DNA of 64,000 nt from Rhynchopus sp. YZ270_cl-10 (Eukaryota; Euglenozoa; Diplonemea; Diplonemida; Diplonemidae), in the NCBI GenBank assembly GCA_964035575.1, contig OZ037841.1, positions 620,001-684,000 of the forward strand. The letters are read 5' to 3'. The position numbers and the translations under genes were made by a program. Every line of letters begins with the position of its first letter. The first letter of the stretch is position 1. The notes beneath the pieces are model-generated. The model was not told the origin of the DNA. It saw only the letters and a list, made by a program, of their open reading frames with translations, and made no database searches. Positions 53,965 to 63,284 of this stretch are shown here, piece after piece.

Positions 53965-54089
53965 GAAAGTGCAACAAAAACAAAAAAAACAAAAAATCTT
54001 CGGGAAACGCAGGGGAGTTTAAAATATCGGTTTACCGGTTTCAAAAACCGAAAAATTCGGTTTGAGGATTTTGAAAAAAAAAAAAAAAC

Positions 54090-55334
54090 CTCCCCAAGGT
54101 CGACATCCGGCCCTACGTGGCTGGCTTCAAGAAGGGCACGCAGACGGACGCAGAGGCGAGAAGCTTGACAGAGCAGACCATCGCAGAGCTGCCACCAGCG
54201 GACCTTCACGTCTATACAGACGGGTCGGTGGAAGGCGGACGAGGCCACGGGGGTGCAGGCATTGTGGTCTACCCGGGAGACAGCGACAAAGAAATAGCGA
54301 CAGCCAACGTCGGAGCAGGGCGGATGAGCATATCGTACACCGCCGAGCTGGTGGCCATCAGAGAGGCACTTCCGATGGTGGAGGAACTGCACCGCACAGA
54401 CCACAAACACAACACGGTGGTAATCCTCACAGACAGCCAGTCAGCACTACGTGCGTTGGAGACAGGTCCGGTGAAGGCTACGGGACTTCTCTGCGACGTG
54501 TGGTCGGCACTACACCGGGCTACAACCAAGGTGCGGGTGATCATGCAGTACATCCCGTCACATGTGGGGGTGAGTGGAAATGAGGAAGCGGACCACGAAG
54601 CCAAGTTAGGTACGGCCACGTACCAAGCAGAACGGGCATCACAAAAAGGCCGCCTACAAGAGGAACCACTCACGCTCCTCGCGTGCAAAGCGGCGATACG
54701 CGCAGTCTGCTCCAGCTACACACCCCAACCGGCGAGCGAACTCTACAGCACGATCACGGCGGACACCCCGAAGGGAGTGGCGCGACCCAAGCTGAGCACA
54801 CCGGAGCTCACGCGGCGGGGAGCAGTGCAGATGAGACTGCTGCGGACAGAGCGCCACCCTGCGCTGTTCGACTACATGGGCAGCAACGACGTGGCACGCT
54901 GCAACAACTGCACGGCAAAAGCAAAGGCGACACTGAAACATATGTTCAAAGTGTGTTCAGCCACCAAGGCACTAAGGACAGACCTACTGCCAAACAAGTC
55001 GCTCAAGTTCTTACTGCTAGAGCAACCCCAGTTGTGCCTGAAGTACATCAGCGCGGCAAAACTGACAGAGGCCAGCCTGCCTGAACTCGTGCGGAGCAAC
55101 ACCTGCTGAGGAGACGCCGGCCAAAACTTGAAACAATAAAGAAAAGAGAAAAAAAAACCACGAACAAAAAGCAAGCCCAGGACGTACCTGCGGCACCACG
55201 ACCAGCGCAACTGACGGTTGCGAAGACAAAACATGTGCGGAACGCCGTCTTCTACGAAGACGTGTGTTACACTTTCAAACATACTTTTTACTTTTCAAAA
55301 AAAAAACAATAAAAAAACAAAAAAAAATCAAAAA

Positions 55335-55365
<31 letters not shown>

Positions 55366-55376
55366 AAAAAAAACAA
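54090..55376 (+). mobile_element. 5'-truncated LINE, 3' end only
   Basis: Coding sequence enters abruptly after an A-run at about 54090 (frame KVDIRPYVAGFKKG). It carries a RNase H domain and a zinc knuckle to the stop at 55107-55109. A 3' UTR of about 190 bp and an A-rich tail (about 55300-55376) follow. The endonuclease and reverse transcriptase are missing. The order RNase H then C-X2-C...H...C fits the I/ingi/L1Tc group known from trypanosomes. I found no clear target duplication. Confidence 0.85.
54117..55109 (+). CDS. LINE ORF remnant: RNase H domain and zinc knuckle
   Basis: The open frame of 330 codons has no proper start; the first codon listed is a GTG inside a longer truncated frame. 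The RNase H catalytic residues are visible: D in VYTDGSVEGG, E in SYTAELVAIREAL, D in ILTDSQSALRAL, and H and D in IPSHVGVSGNEEADHEA. The C-terminal CNNC...LKHMFKVC looks like the zinc-binding knuckle found after RNase H in ingi-type elements. RNase H removes the RNA strand during target-primed reverse transcription. GC-rich composition differs sharply from the surrounding AT-rich DNA. The open frame suggests a fairly young insertion. Confidence 0.85.
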   Translation: MAGFKKGTQTDAEARSLTEQTIAELPPADLHVYTDGSVEGGRGHGGAGIVVYPGDSDKEIATANVGAGRMSISYTAELVAIREALPMVEELHRTDHKHNTVVILTDSQSALRALETGPVKATGLLCDVWSALHRATTKVRVIMQYIPSHVGVSGNEEADHEAKLGTATYQAERASQKGRLQEEPLTLLACKAAIRAVCSSYTPQPASELYSTITADTPKGVARPKLSTPELTRRGAVQMRLLRTERHPALFDYMGSNDVARCNNCTAKAKATLKHMFKVCSATKALRTDLLPNKSLKFLLLEQPQLCLKYISAAKLTEASLPELVRSNTC

Positions 55377-55395
55377 ATCATTGCTTTTCCTTTTA

Positions 55396-55443
55396 ATTTA
55401 TAAAGTGCCCAGGCCCCGGGGGGCTTGGGTGCACTTTATAAAT
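55396..55443. repeat. 48-bp palindrome
   Basis: AATTTATAAAGTGC at the left and GCACTTTATAAATT at the right enclose a GC-rich CCAGGCCCCGGGGGGC-like centre. It lies immediately 3' of the LINE tail. It may be a small fold-back element. Confidence 0.75.
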
Positions 55444-56859
55444 TTTTTTTTTATCATATTTTCTTTTTCCTTTTGACTCCGTGGTTAACCTCGTGTGAGG
55501 TTGCGCGGAGTTCGCAGTCAGGCCAGGGAGCCACGTAACAAGGCTCGACTGCCACATAGTGGGGGGAGATCTGTGCAGCCTGTATGTTCCCCCCGATTTT
55601 CGTGGTAAATGGGGAGGCGCTTCCGTTTAACGGCAACCCACAAGAGTAGAACAACAACCAAACTTTTGAGAAACAGACGCCAATGAGACCTAGAGTCTCT
55701 CTTCTTACTTGTGTGCTACAGACAAACATGACAACGCTAACCACGACTGCCACGGCAGAGCGGGGTCCCAAACGGTTCACTGGGGGGGATCCACATAGAT
55801 ACAGAAAACAAAAAATACGAAAGCAAGGAAGAAAACCAGTAAAAAAAAAAAAAAAAAAAAAAAGCTATGGAAAATCTGGATTTTTGAAAAAAAAAATTTT
55901 TCCTCGTAACAGGGTTTCTGGCCAGAAAAATCCTGTTTTTGCAGATAATGTGACCCCACCATTTGACGGACGGAGCTCGGAGAAGCCAAACATGAGTGAG
56001 AGAGGAAGGGGGAAGTGAGGCCCTGGGATAACCCCATCCCTCAAAAATTCCTTAACACTCTGTGTTAAGGTTTTTAAGGTTGCTTTTGCTACGCACCCTG
56101 TACCTACACCCCCATACGGGGTCCACCAAAAATCGACATTTCACGCAGAGGCACTAAAGTGTAAGATTTTTTCGGCGTTGGAAAGATTGGGCCAAAAAAA
56201 TGAGGTATTTAGAATACAGTTTTCTGAGAGATTTGTTTCTAATTCCTATTTTCGTGTCGCGAGTTTACGTGGGAAACGCTTTAAAAACGTGCGTTCCTTA
56301 AGGCAAAACGGGCGTTTTTCACCGAAAACCACGAGTTTCAGCCCAAAACCCGGTTTTTTGGGCCCAGACCCGTGTATGTGGCGCCGGAAACGCACTTGCG
56401 GGGTACCGAAGGTGGGCTGCGGTTTGTAACCACTCGTTGCGTTGCTTGGGTTCCGTTCAATGCATTCAGATCGGTTGCGTTGTGTTGGATGCGTTCGTTG
56501 CGTTCTGTTCGTGGGTGCCTGTTCGTTTCTGTTCAGATCTTTGCGTACATCAACCACCATCAAGAGGGAGCGTTAATGATCAGCAAAACTAAATTCTTGC
56601 TATTTACAACCCGCCTCAAAAATTCACTTTTTGTAAGAAAATTTTTAAAAAAGGAACAGAAATCGAAAAAAGTTGTTAAGGGATGAAGGGTGGGGGGTGG
56701 GGCCCGTGGGGGGGCGAGAAAGCTCGGAATTCGCTTTTTTTTGCCCAAACCGATTTTTTACCTCAAACCGATTTTTTTGAAAAAAATCCAAACTTTTAAA
56801 CTCCCCTGGGGAAACGAGAGCAAAAAAAAAAAAAAGGAAAATCGGAAGAAAAGAGGAGT

Positions 56860-56899
56860 TGAAACGTGCTAAAACGCATCTCAGTCGAGATGCAAGAAA
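56860..56899. repeat. Family D hairpin repeat
   Basis: GAAACGTGCTAAAACGCATC followed by TCAGTCGAGATGCAAG. GCATCTC pairs with GAGATGC. A second copy at about 62846-62888 starts GAAACGTGCGAAAACGCATC. It is the target of the hAT-type element at 56908. Confidence 0.7.
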
Positions 56900-56907
56900 A
56901 TAGAAAT

Positions 56908-57205
56908 CAGGCACTCCGCTAGGTACTAAAGTTCTGTTGATTGTCAACAGAACTTTTTGAAAATGGGAAAAAAAAAAAAAAAAAAAAAAAGTTCTGCTGA
57001 GTGGTTCAGACCCGTTCTACCTGTCAAAAAAGCTCAGGAGAAGAAGATATGGAGAGGTGAGTGCTCAAACGTCCCAAAAAAGTCAAAATCGGGCGTTGAA
57101 AAAAAAAAAAGTTGCGTACCGTGCGCCTGCGGCGCAAGCATGTACCCCACCACGTGGACCATCAACAGAACATTTTCAAAATCGGAAATCCTAGCGGAGA
57201 GCCTG
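56908..57205. mobile_element. 298-bp hAT-type MITE, hAT-4 related
   Basis: The ends CAGGCACTCCGCTAGG and CCTAGCGGAGAGCCTG are inverted. The 8-bp duplication ATAGAAAT is perfect (56900-56907 and 57206-57213). Next to the left end lies the AAAGTTCTGTTGA/TCAACAGAACTTT hairpin (about 56927-56955), like the left end of the element at 41368. It has one GCGCCTGCGGCGC box (57121). No coding capacity. Confidence 0.95.
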
Positions 57206-57903
57206 ATAGAAATAGCGAAAAAAAAAAAAAAAAATATCCTTTCGGAAAGTATTTTCCGGGAAACAAATAACCACCCCCTTCGGGACAACCCTTGAAACAT
57301 TCATGCAGCAAAGTGCATGACAGAGGTGTTGCTGTCGTTCACAGGAGTGTTGTAATCGACCATGCCCTCAGGAGGAACAGCGCGATGGCCTCTTTTTTTG
57401 CAACGGCTCAGTGCAGGCAGGACCACTACTGGCCAGAGGCCTTCTTGAACTAAACTGAAATGGGGATGAGGAGATAAAAACGTCAATAAAATGGGGAAAG
57501 CCACAAAGCCACAAAAGCTTCGCAAAGGGGAGACTCAAAGGGCCGCCTAGGCACCGAGATTAAGTTCTGTTTCTCGCTCACCGAGTAAAAGAGGCACCAG
57601 TCGGATCGCAAGACCCGGCTAGTCCACACAGAACAACAGGTTCCGCCAGGGCTAGTGACAACAAAAAAAAAAGGGGAAAAAGAAGAAAAGATATCGCAAT
57701 TGGTCACCCCACCTAATATGGCAAATTGTAAATGAAAGGAAAGTGACGTTGACATGCAGACGCCCCCCCTGGGATGCGGGGCGCACTGAAAGAGAAAAAA
57801 GTGGAGAGATAAAAAGTTATGTATTCAGGATATAACCCTTTAAGGACCGTTCAGGTTTTTGGATTTTGGGGGTCAACTCTCCCCCGGCAGTAAAATATTA
57901 AGT

Positions 57904-59170
57904 TGGGGTGTTCCGGGGTGTGGAATTTTGGGCACGTTCACAAGTTTTCACAACTTTTCACAAGTTTTCACAAGTTTTCACAAGTTTTCACAACATAGTA
58001 TTTGCCATTTTTATGTGAAGAGTTGTGAAGAGTTGTGAAGAGTTGTGAATTGAAATGAAAATTTGGATGAAAAAAACACAGATGTTGTGAAGAGTTGTGA
58101 AGAGTTGTGAATTGGATTAAAAAAAAGGGGGGCTTTTTTTCCAGGGTTTTTTGCAGGACTGGTCAGGTCAAGTGTGCTGTGCACAGGGCTAGCTAGCGTG
58201 GGTCCGTGGGTCAAGTTGGCCGTACCACCCCACCCCCTGTGCGAGGAGGACGACGGAAGTCCGCGGCTAGTTCGCTTGTTGTCTTTTTTTTTCAACATGT
58301 TCGCAACTCATAAAAAAGTAGCGTACCGTGCGCCTGCGGCGCAGCTAAAAATTCCGAGTGGTAGCCCGCAGGTCTACCCGAAATGTTGCGCACCTTGGCT
58401 TCGCCAGAAAAGTTTTGGTGCTATTTTTGCCAGGGGGTACCTGTTTTGCTTGCTCTGAGCTGGGGTCTAAACGGGTGACTATACTAGATACGACGACACC
58501 CACTTCGAAAAGTGGGTGATCCCTTGCTGCTGTCCCCAGTTTTTGTCAGAGGGGAAAGAAGGTTTCAACGCTCCCAAGGCCCACCCACAAGACCTGTCAA
58601 CTCCCTTGGGTCGAGAGCCTCCAGGGCCCTCCTCATAGTTTGGAGAGCTTGACGAGTGCTCCTCGTTTAGTGTTGAAGCCAAACCGGATTTTGGGGACAA
58701 TTTTATCCGAAAATGGCCCCACCTATTAATGACCGGGCTCATATTTTCCAAAAATTTAAGTGGTCATAAAATTGTCCAATTTTCAACATTGACCCCACCA
58801 CTGCACGGGCGGATCCCAAAAATGCAAACCGATTAAAAAGTTGAAAAAAAAACCTAAAAACACGTGGCCCGAAAGGGCCCAAATTGTCGGGTCAGCCACA
58901 CCGTTTTAAGCACTTTTTGCACACAGAACCGCCTGTGTTTCCAAACAACGTCCGCCAAGGTGCCCTGTACCTACCTGGGTAGGTGGGTGCCCAGGCACCA
59001 CCCAGACCTCGCCACGTCACAACTGTTCACAACTGTTCACAACTGTTCACAACTTTTCACAACTTTTCACAACTCTTCACACGCACTTTTTTGTGAAGAG
59101 TTGTGAAAAGTTGTGAAGAGTTGTGAATTGAAATGAAAATTCCCAAAATTCCATACCCCGGAACACCCCA
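57904..59170. mobile_element. Nested TIR element, 1267 bp
   Basis: TGGGGTGTTCCGGGGTGTGG at the left recurs inverted at the right with one or two mismatches, in a TIR of 29 bp. TAAGT is repeated directly on both sides (57899-57903 and 59171-59175). Next to each end are CACAAGTTTT or CACAACTCTTCAC tandem motifs (57938-58110 and 59020-59130). It holds one GCGCCTGCGGCGC box (58330) and a CCCCACCAC box (about 58795). No coding capacity. Confidence 0.8.
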
Positions 59171-59589
59171 TAAGTGATAATTTTTTTTGACCAAATCTGG
59201 CGGCATTTGAAAGATTTTGCACAAATCTTTCCAACGGAATCAAAAAATCGAAAAATCGAAAATCATCTATTTTTTTAGAGTGGCGCGAGACTTTTATTTT
59301 TGAGATTTTTTCTGAACAAAAAAATTTTTTGATAAACCCCCCGACATTATTTCAACTCGAAAACGGCGTATTTTGAAAGATCTGTTCAAAATCTTTGAAA
59401 ATAAAAAAAAAATTCGATAAGAAAGTCGGAGTAGAAATTTTCTGAAACAGCTGAACAAGGTTAGCAGCTATATTGAAATACATGAGTTGTTAAATATTTG
59501 CCTTAAACACGTGTTTATCTGTAAGAAACAGTACAAAAAGTGATCAAACCTCTTCCCCTTCCTCACCTTCCTTCTCTTTGGAGCTTCTG

Positions 59590-59905
59590 GAGTATCCGGA
59601 AGCGTCACAAAAAGCGATGACCGTGTTCCCAGCATTGCCGATGCTCGCGTTGTCCACCTGTTCTCAGCAATAAGCTGCTTCGCCAGTTCACACTTGAACA
59701 CACTAAGCGACACCTTCTGTTGCTGAGAGCGTTGCAGAGGGAGAAAGCATTCTGCGCGGACTCCAAGAAATACCAAAACACTTTCGGTACCAAACTTTAG
59801 TCTTGAAGTCCCGGCAGGCCAGCGCCATGCGCTGGTCCGACCGATCGATCCCTCCCATGTGGGAGTTGAAGACATGTCGAAGACATTATCCGTGGGTAAT
59901 AATGG
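59590..59905 (-). pseudogene. piggyBac transposase C-terminal remnant
   Basis: On the minus strand HMGGIDRSDQRMALACRDF is followed by KVWYRK. It matches the MGGVDRxDQ...KxWW signature around the last catalytic Asp of piggyBac transposases. VFWYFLESAQNAFSLCNAL and VFKCELAKQLI follow in other frames, so the sequence is shifted at least twice. Only about the last 100 codons remain; the rest of the transposase was not found. Confidence 0.75.
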
Positions 59906-61711
59906 GAGAAATCCCAAAGTGAAATGGTACCTCTAACCCCTCCTGTTGATGAGGCTGGCATGGTATGTCAAAATAAATTTATTTTTGCTTCTTTGGAAAG
60001 ATTTGTCACAAAATCTTTCCAAAGAACCAAAATCAATTACAAATACGTAGTGGACACCCTCTAAAATTTTTTTGTGATTTGAAGTGCCTCCGATCCGTAA
60101 AAATCCGGAAAATCCCAACAAAAGTGAAATAGTGCCCCAAATCTCTCCTGCCGGTGATGGTGCTGGGGGGTGTCAAAAAAAATCAAAACTTGCGTATTTT
60201 GAAAGATTTGCAACAAATCTTTCCAAAGAAGAAAAAATCGATTTGAAATATGAAGTAGACATATTCTTAGGCATTTACGTGACCTTGAAGTGGCAATGGA
60301 TTGCCTATGGTCCTTAAAGGGATAACAACTGAATAAAAAAGAAAACAATGGTGTGGCACGCCCAGCAGCTTTTTTTTGTATATTTTTGAGCTACACGAAG
60401 TATATAAAATTGACTTAATTTATTGCGTGCTACACCAAACAAAGTCATCATATGCAATCAATAAATTGATAGTATATGAGGGATCAACAAAAATGTTCCC
60501 ATCTTTTCAAACAAAGAAAAAAGTTTGTTCGTTTATCGCTCTACAAATCTGATGTGGTTTTCGCTGTATATGGTGAGGGACGATAAAAACAAATACTCAC
60601 CGAAATACTCATCGGCGGACACAGCATAAATAATATGTGTTGGCCAGAACAAAGGGAATAGAGTGCTATGTGACATTCAGGGATGTATCTCACATTCTTT
60701 TTGTCGTTAATTTTAGACTATCACCTCAGAAACGAAACCATGTCAGATAAACACAATGCGCATCGTTAACAGAGGGTTTTGAGTAAGGGAATTGAAAGTT
60801 GTTTTTGTTTTTTTTTTTTTTGCTCTTTTTTTTTTGCTCTTTTTGAGAAGGGAATGCGGGGGAAAGAGGGGGGGGTGCTGATCGTACAACTCTCTAATGT
60901 GCTACGCTGAACTAAAGGGGATGAAAGAGACAAAAAAAAATGTTTAAAGACTGGAGAAAGGAACTTGATTTTTGTCCAAAATTTGTGTGAAGTTTAGTGG
61001 TGTTTAGTGGTATTTAAACGCCACCTACCTCCATCAAAAATTTCAGGCAAAATCAGGAAGGAAACAGAACAGATCAGACTGAAGCCCTCACTGTGATTCG
61101 TTACCTTGGAAAGTTGATGGGCGTGCAGACGCCTTTGGGATAGAGGCGTGCAAATAAAAAAAGTGAAGGACAAATTCATACGATTACTGTAGCAAAAACG
61201 GCATCAAAGAGTGTACCGTGTACTCCCTAGAAAATTAGTTTCATATTTTCAAATCAAAAAAAAAACAAATTGACAAAATAAAGTTCAGCTGAACCCTCAT
61301 ATGCACCAATAATAGGAGGCAGGGCGAGGACTCGGTAAAGACGAATGTACCTCCCAATATATTGCCCCTCCGCAACAGCTGGTGTTGTGTACGGGGTAAT
61401 TTGAGGGCATTGTACATTCCATTTTTTCTTTGAAAAATTAGTATTAGTGTAGACACCTCGAGGATGAGCTACACTATTTTTTTTTTTTTTTTTGCAATAT
61501 TCCTGGCTATTTTTGGCATGAGATCATCCCGGTTTTCTGCCGGTTGCTGTGATAGCTGGATTTGGGGGAGGGTTGGATGGGGTTACTATTTAGTTCTATT
61601 TTAAAGCATTGGCATTTAATGTAGACGGATTGAAGGGCGAATAGGTGCAACTTTTCTACTGAGAATCTTGAGGGGGGGAAAACACTGTAGACACACTAAT
61701 TAATAATGACC

Positions 61712-61752
61712 TGAAAGTACAAAAGCCCCTTCTCGTGAACAGTGTACCAAAT
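61712..61752. repeat. Family C repeat, partial
   Basis: GAAAGTACAAAAGCC, then TTCTCGTGAACAGTGTACC. The 3' half is missing. Another partial copy follows at about 61922-61966. Confidence 0.6.
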
Positions 61753-61828
61753 GAATGATTTTGTTTGCTAAAAAACTGCGGGGGTTGAGTTATCGCTTCG
61801 CTCACGCGTGCTGTAGAATAGAGTACCT

Positions 61829-61859
<31 letters not shown>

Positions 61860-62179
61860 GTGCATTTTTCCCTTCGAATTGTTGTAGTGCCTACAAAATC
61901 ACTGCGTAAAATAAAAAAAAGTTGATTTGACATACAACAGCCCGCTCGTGACAGTGTACCTAAATAAGACAAGGGTGCAGCACAATAGAAAAAGGTCTTT
62001 TTTTTCTGTCCAGGTTGAGGGGGGGAGGGTGAGGTGCAGCTCTGGGCAACGGAGAGCGGGGCCTCCCCTCGCCCCTCAAAAAAAAGAGAGAAAAAAGCGA
62101 AAGTTGAAGATGCAAACGCTTCTGCGGATGGATACCCGCAAAAAGAAAATGCACAAAAAAAAAAATTGTCGGATTATGC

Positions 62180-62568
62180 CAGGGTTCCTACGTGAGAGCG
62201 AGAACATGAAATTCTGGATTTTGCTTTTTTTTTCTCCTTTTTCCTGAGGTGGTTTTTTTATGATTTCTAGTGGGTTTCACTGTAGGACACACCACCAGTG
62301 TGGTGAAATGGCCGAAATATAACACGGTTGCCACGAGGAGTTCCATTTAGCATTGTGAGCAATTCACTAGTGTGACCAAAATTTGTATCAATCAAGAATT
62401 TGTCTCTTTTCCCGAAAATGACCCCACTACAGTGACGGTAGAGCTCGGAAAACCCGAAAAAAGGCAAAAAAAAAAACCCCCACCAAAAAAAAAGGAAAAA
62501 AAGGAGAACCTAAAATTTGTAAATCCAGAATTTTGCTGTTTTTTTTCCGAGAACAAGGGGCTACCCTG
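62180..62568. mobile_element. Non-autonomous hAT-type element, hAT-2 family, short copy
   Basis: It starts CAGGGTTCCTACGTG and ends GGGGCTACCCTG. It aligns with 25241-25420 and 25915-26126, lacking the extra 480 bp of that copy. The flanking 8-mers (GATTATGC and GGTTGTGG) share only five positions, so the duplication has decayed or the end is imprecise. Confidence 0.7.
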
Positions 62569-62794
62569 GGTTGTGGGGAAGACCAGCAAACCTTGTCACC
62601 CTTTCTAAACACACCAAGATGTGGCTTGTCAGAGCAAAGGTGATTCAGGTTTTGCTTTTTTTTTTAAAGATGATGAAACACGGCAAAAAAAAAACGTAGT
62701 GTAGCCAGGTTTCCCTGTAGGGGGTCATATGCGAACAACTGAACCTCACCCTCTCGTGCTGAGTCACCTTTGGAGAAAGAAGTTATGAGTTTAT

Positions 62795-62827
62795 AAGATG
62801 AAACCCAAGCTTCATTTTAGTCACCTT
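62795..62827. repeat. Family A hairpin repeat
   Basis: AAGATGAAACCCAAGC, short loop, TTTTAGTCACCTT. It follows GTTTAT. A second copy with the CTCTCGTG loop lies just before at 62733-62770. Confidence 0.7.
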
Positions 62828-63284
62828 TGATCACGAGAAAAGTAGTTGAAACGTGCGAAAACGCATCTCAGTCGAGTTCATGACACGAGAAAATAACCGT
62901 AACAAGCCATTTTTCTCATCGTCCCCCCTGACTCCCCTCTGTGGGTCGACCCTTTCGGGCCTTTGGGGATCCAAAGTGTTTCGCTGAAAGCTTGGGTAGT
63001 ATTGTAGCGCACATCCCATGAGAGGGGATGTGATTTTCGCTGCAGCCGTCTTTTCTTTTCGTTCCGAAGGATTTAAAGCTACAACTTTTTTTAAATATTA
63101 TGGGTGGCACAACTTTTTTTTTTGTTTCCCGCTCGCTGACTCTGGGAAAAAAATGCGCGCGCGCGCAAAAAAAAAGTTTTTAAAAAAGTTTTGCCTGAAA
63201 AAAAGTTGTGGGAACAGGGTGATCCCGTGGGCTTTTTATATAAAATCGCCTCAGGGGCCCAAAAATGGGTGACCCAAAACACAG

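Larger units (their letters stand above)
52380..54089. other. Gene-free stretch
   Basis: No gene is supported. It holds family A hairpins at 53252 and 53333-53360, the small CAG-ended element at 53661, and otherwise AT-rich sequence. The first part (52380-52500) is the 5' leader region of the large surface-protein gene. Confidence 0.5.
57836..60321. mobile_element. piggyBac-like DNA transposon, decayed
   Basis: The ends CCCTTTAAGGACC and GGTCCTTAAAGGG are inverted, flanked by ATAA on both sides (57832-57835 and 60322-60325). A 4-bp duplication and CCC ends fit the piggyBac superfamily. A transposase remnant on the minus strand (59590-59905) supports this. Repeated GGAAAGATTTGT/ACAAATCTTTCC hairpins lie inside (59212, 59990, 60195). 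A second TIR element is nested at 57904-59170. Confidence 0.75.

Noticed and set aside
54117-55109. Host RNase H gene
   Set aside because: The zinc knuckle after RNase H, the abrupt 5' edge and the A-rich tail mark it as a truncated LINE.
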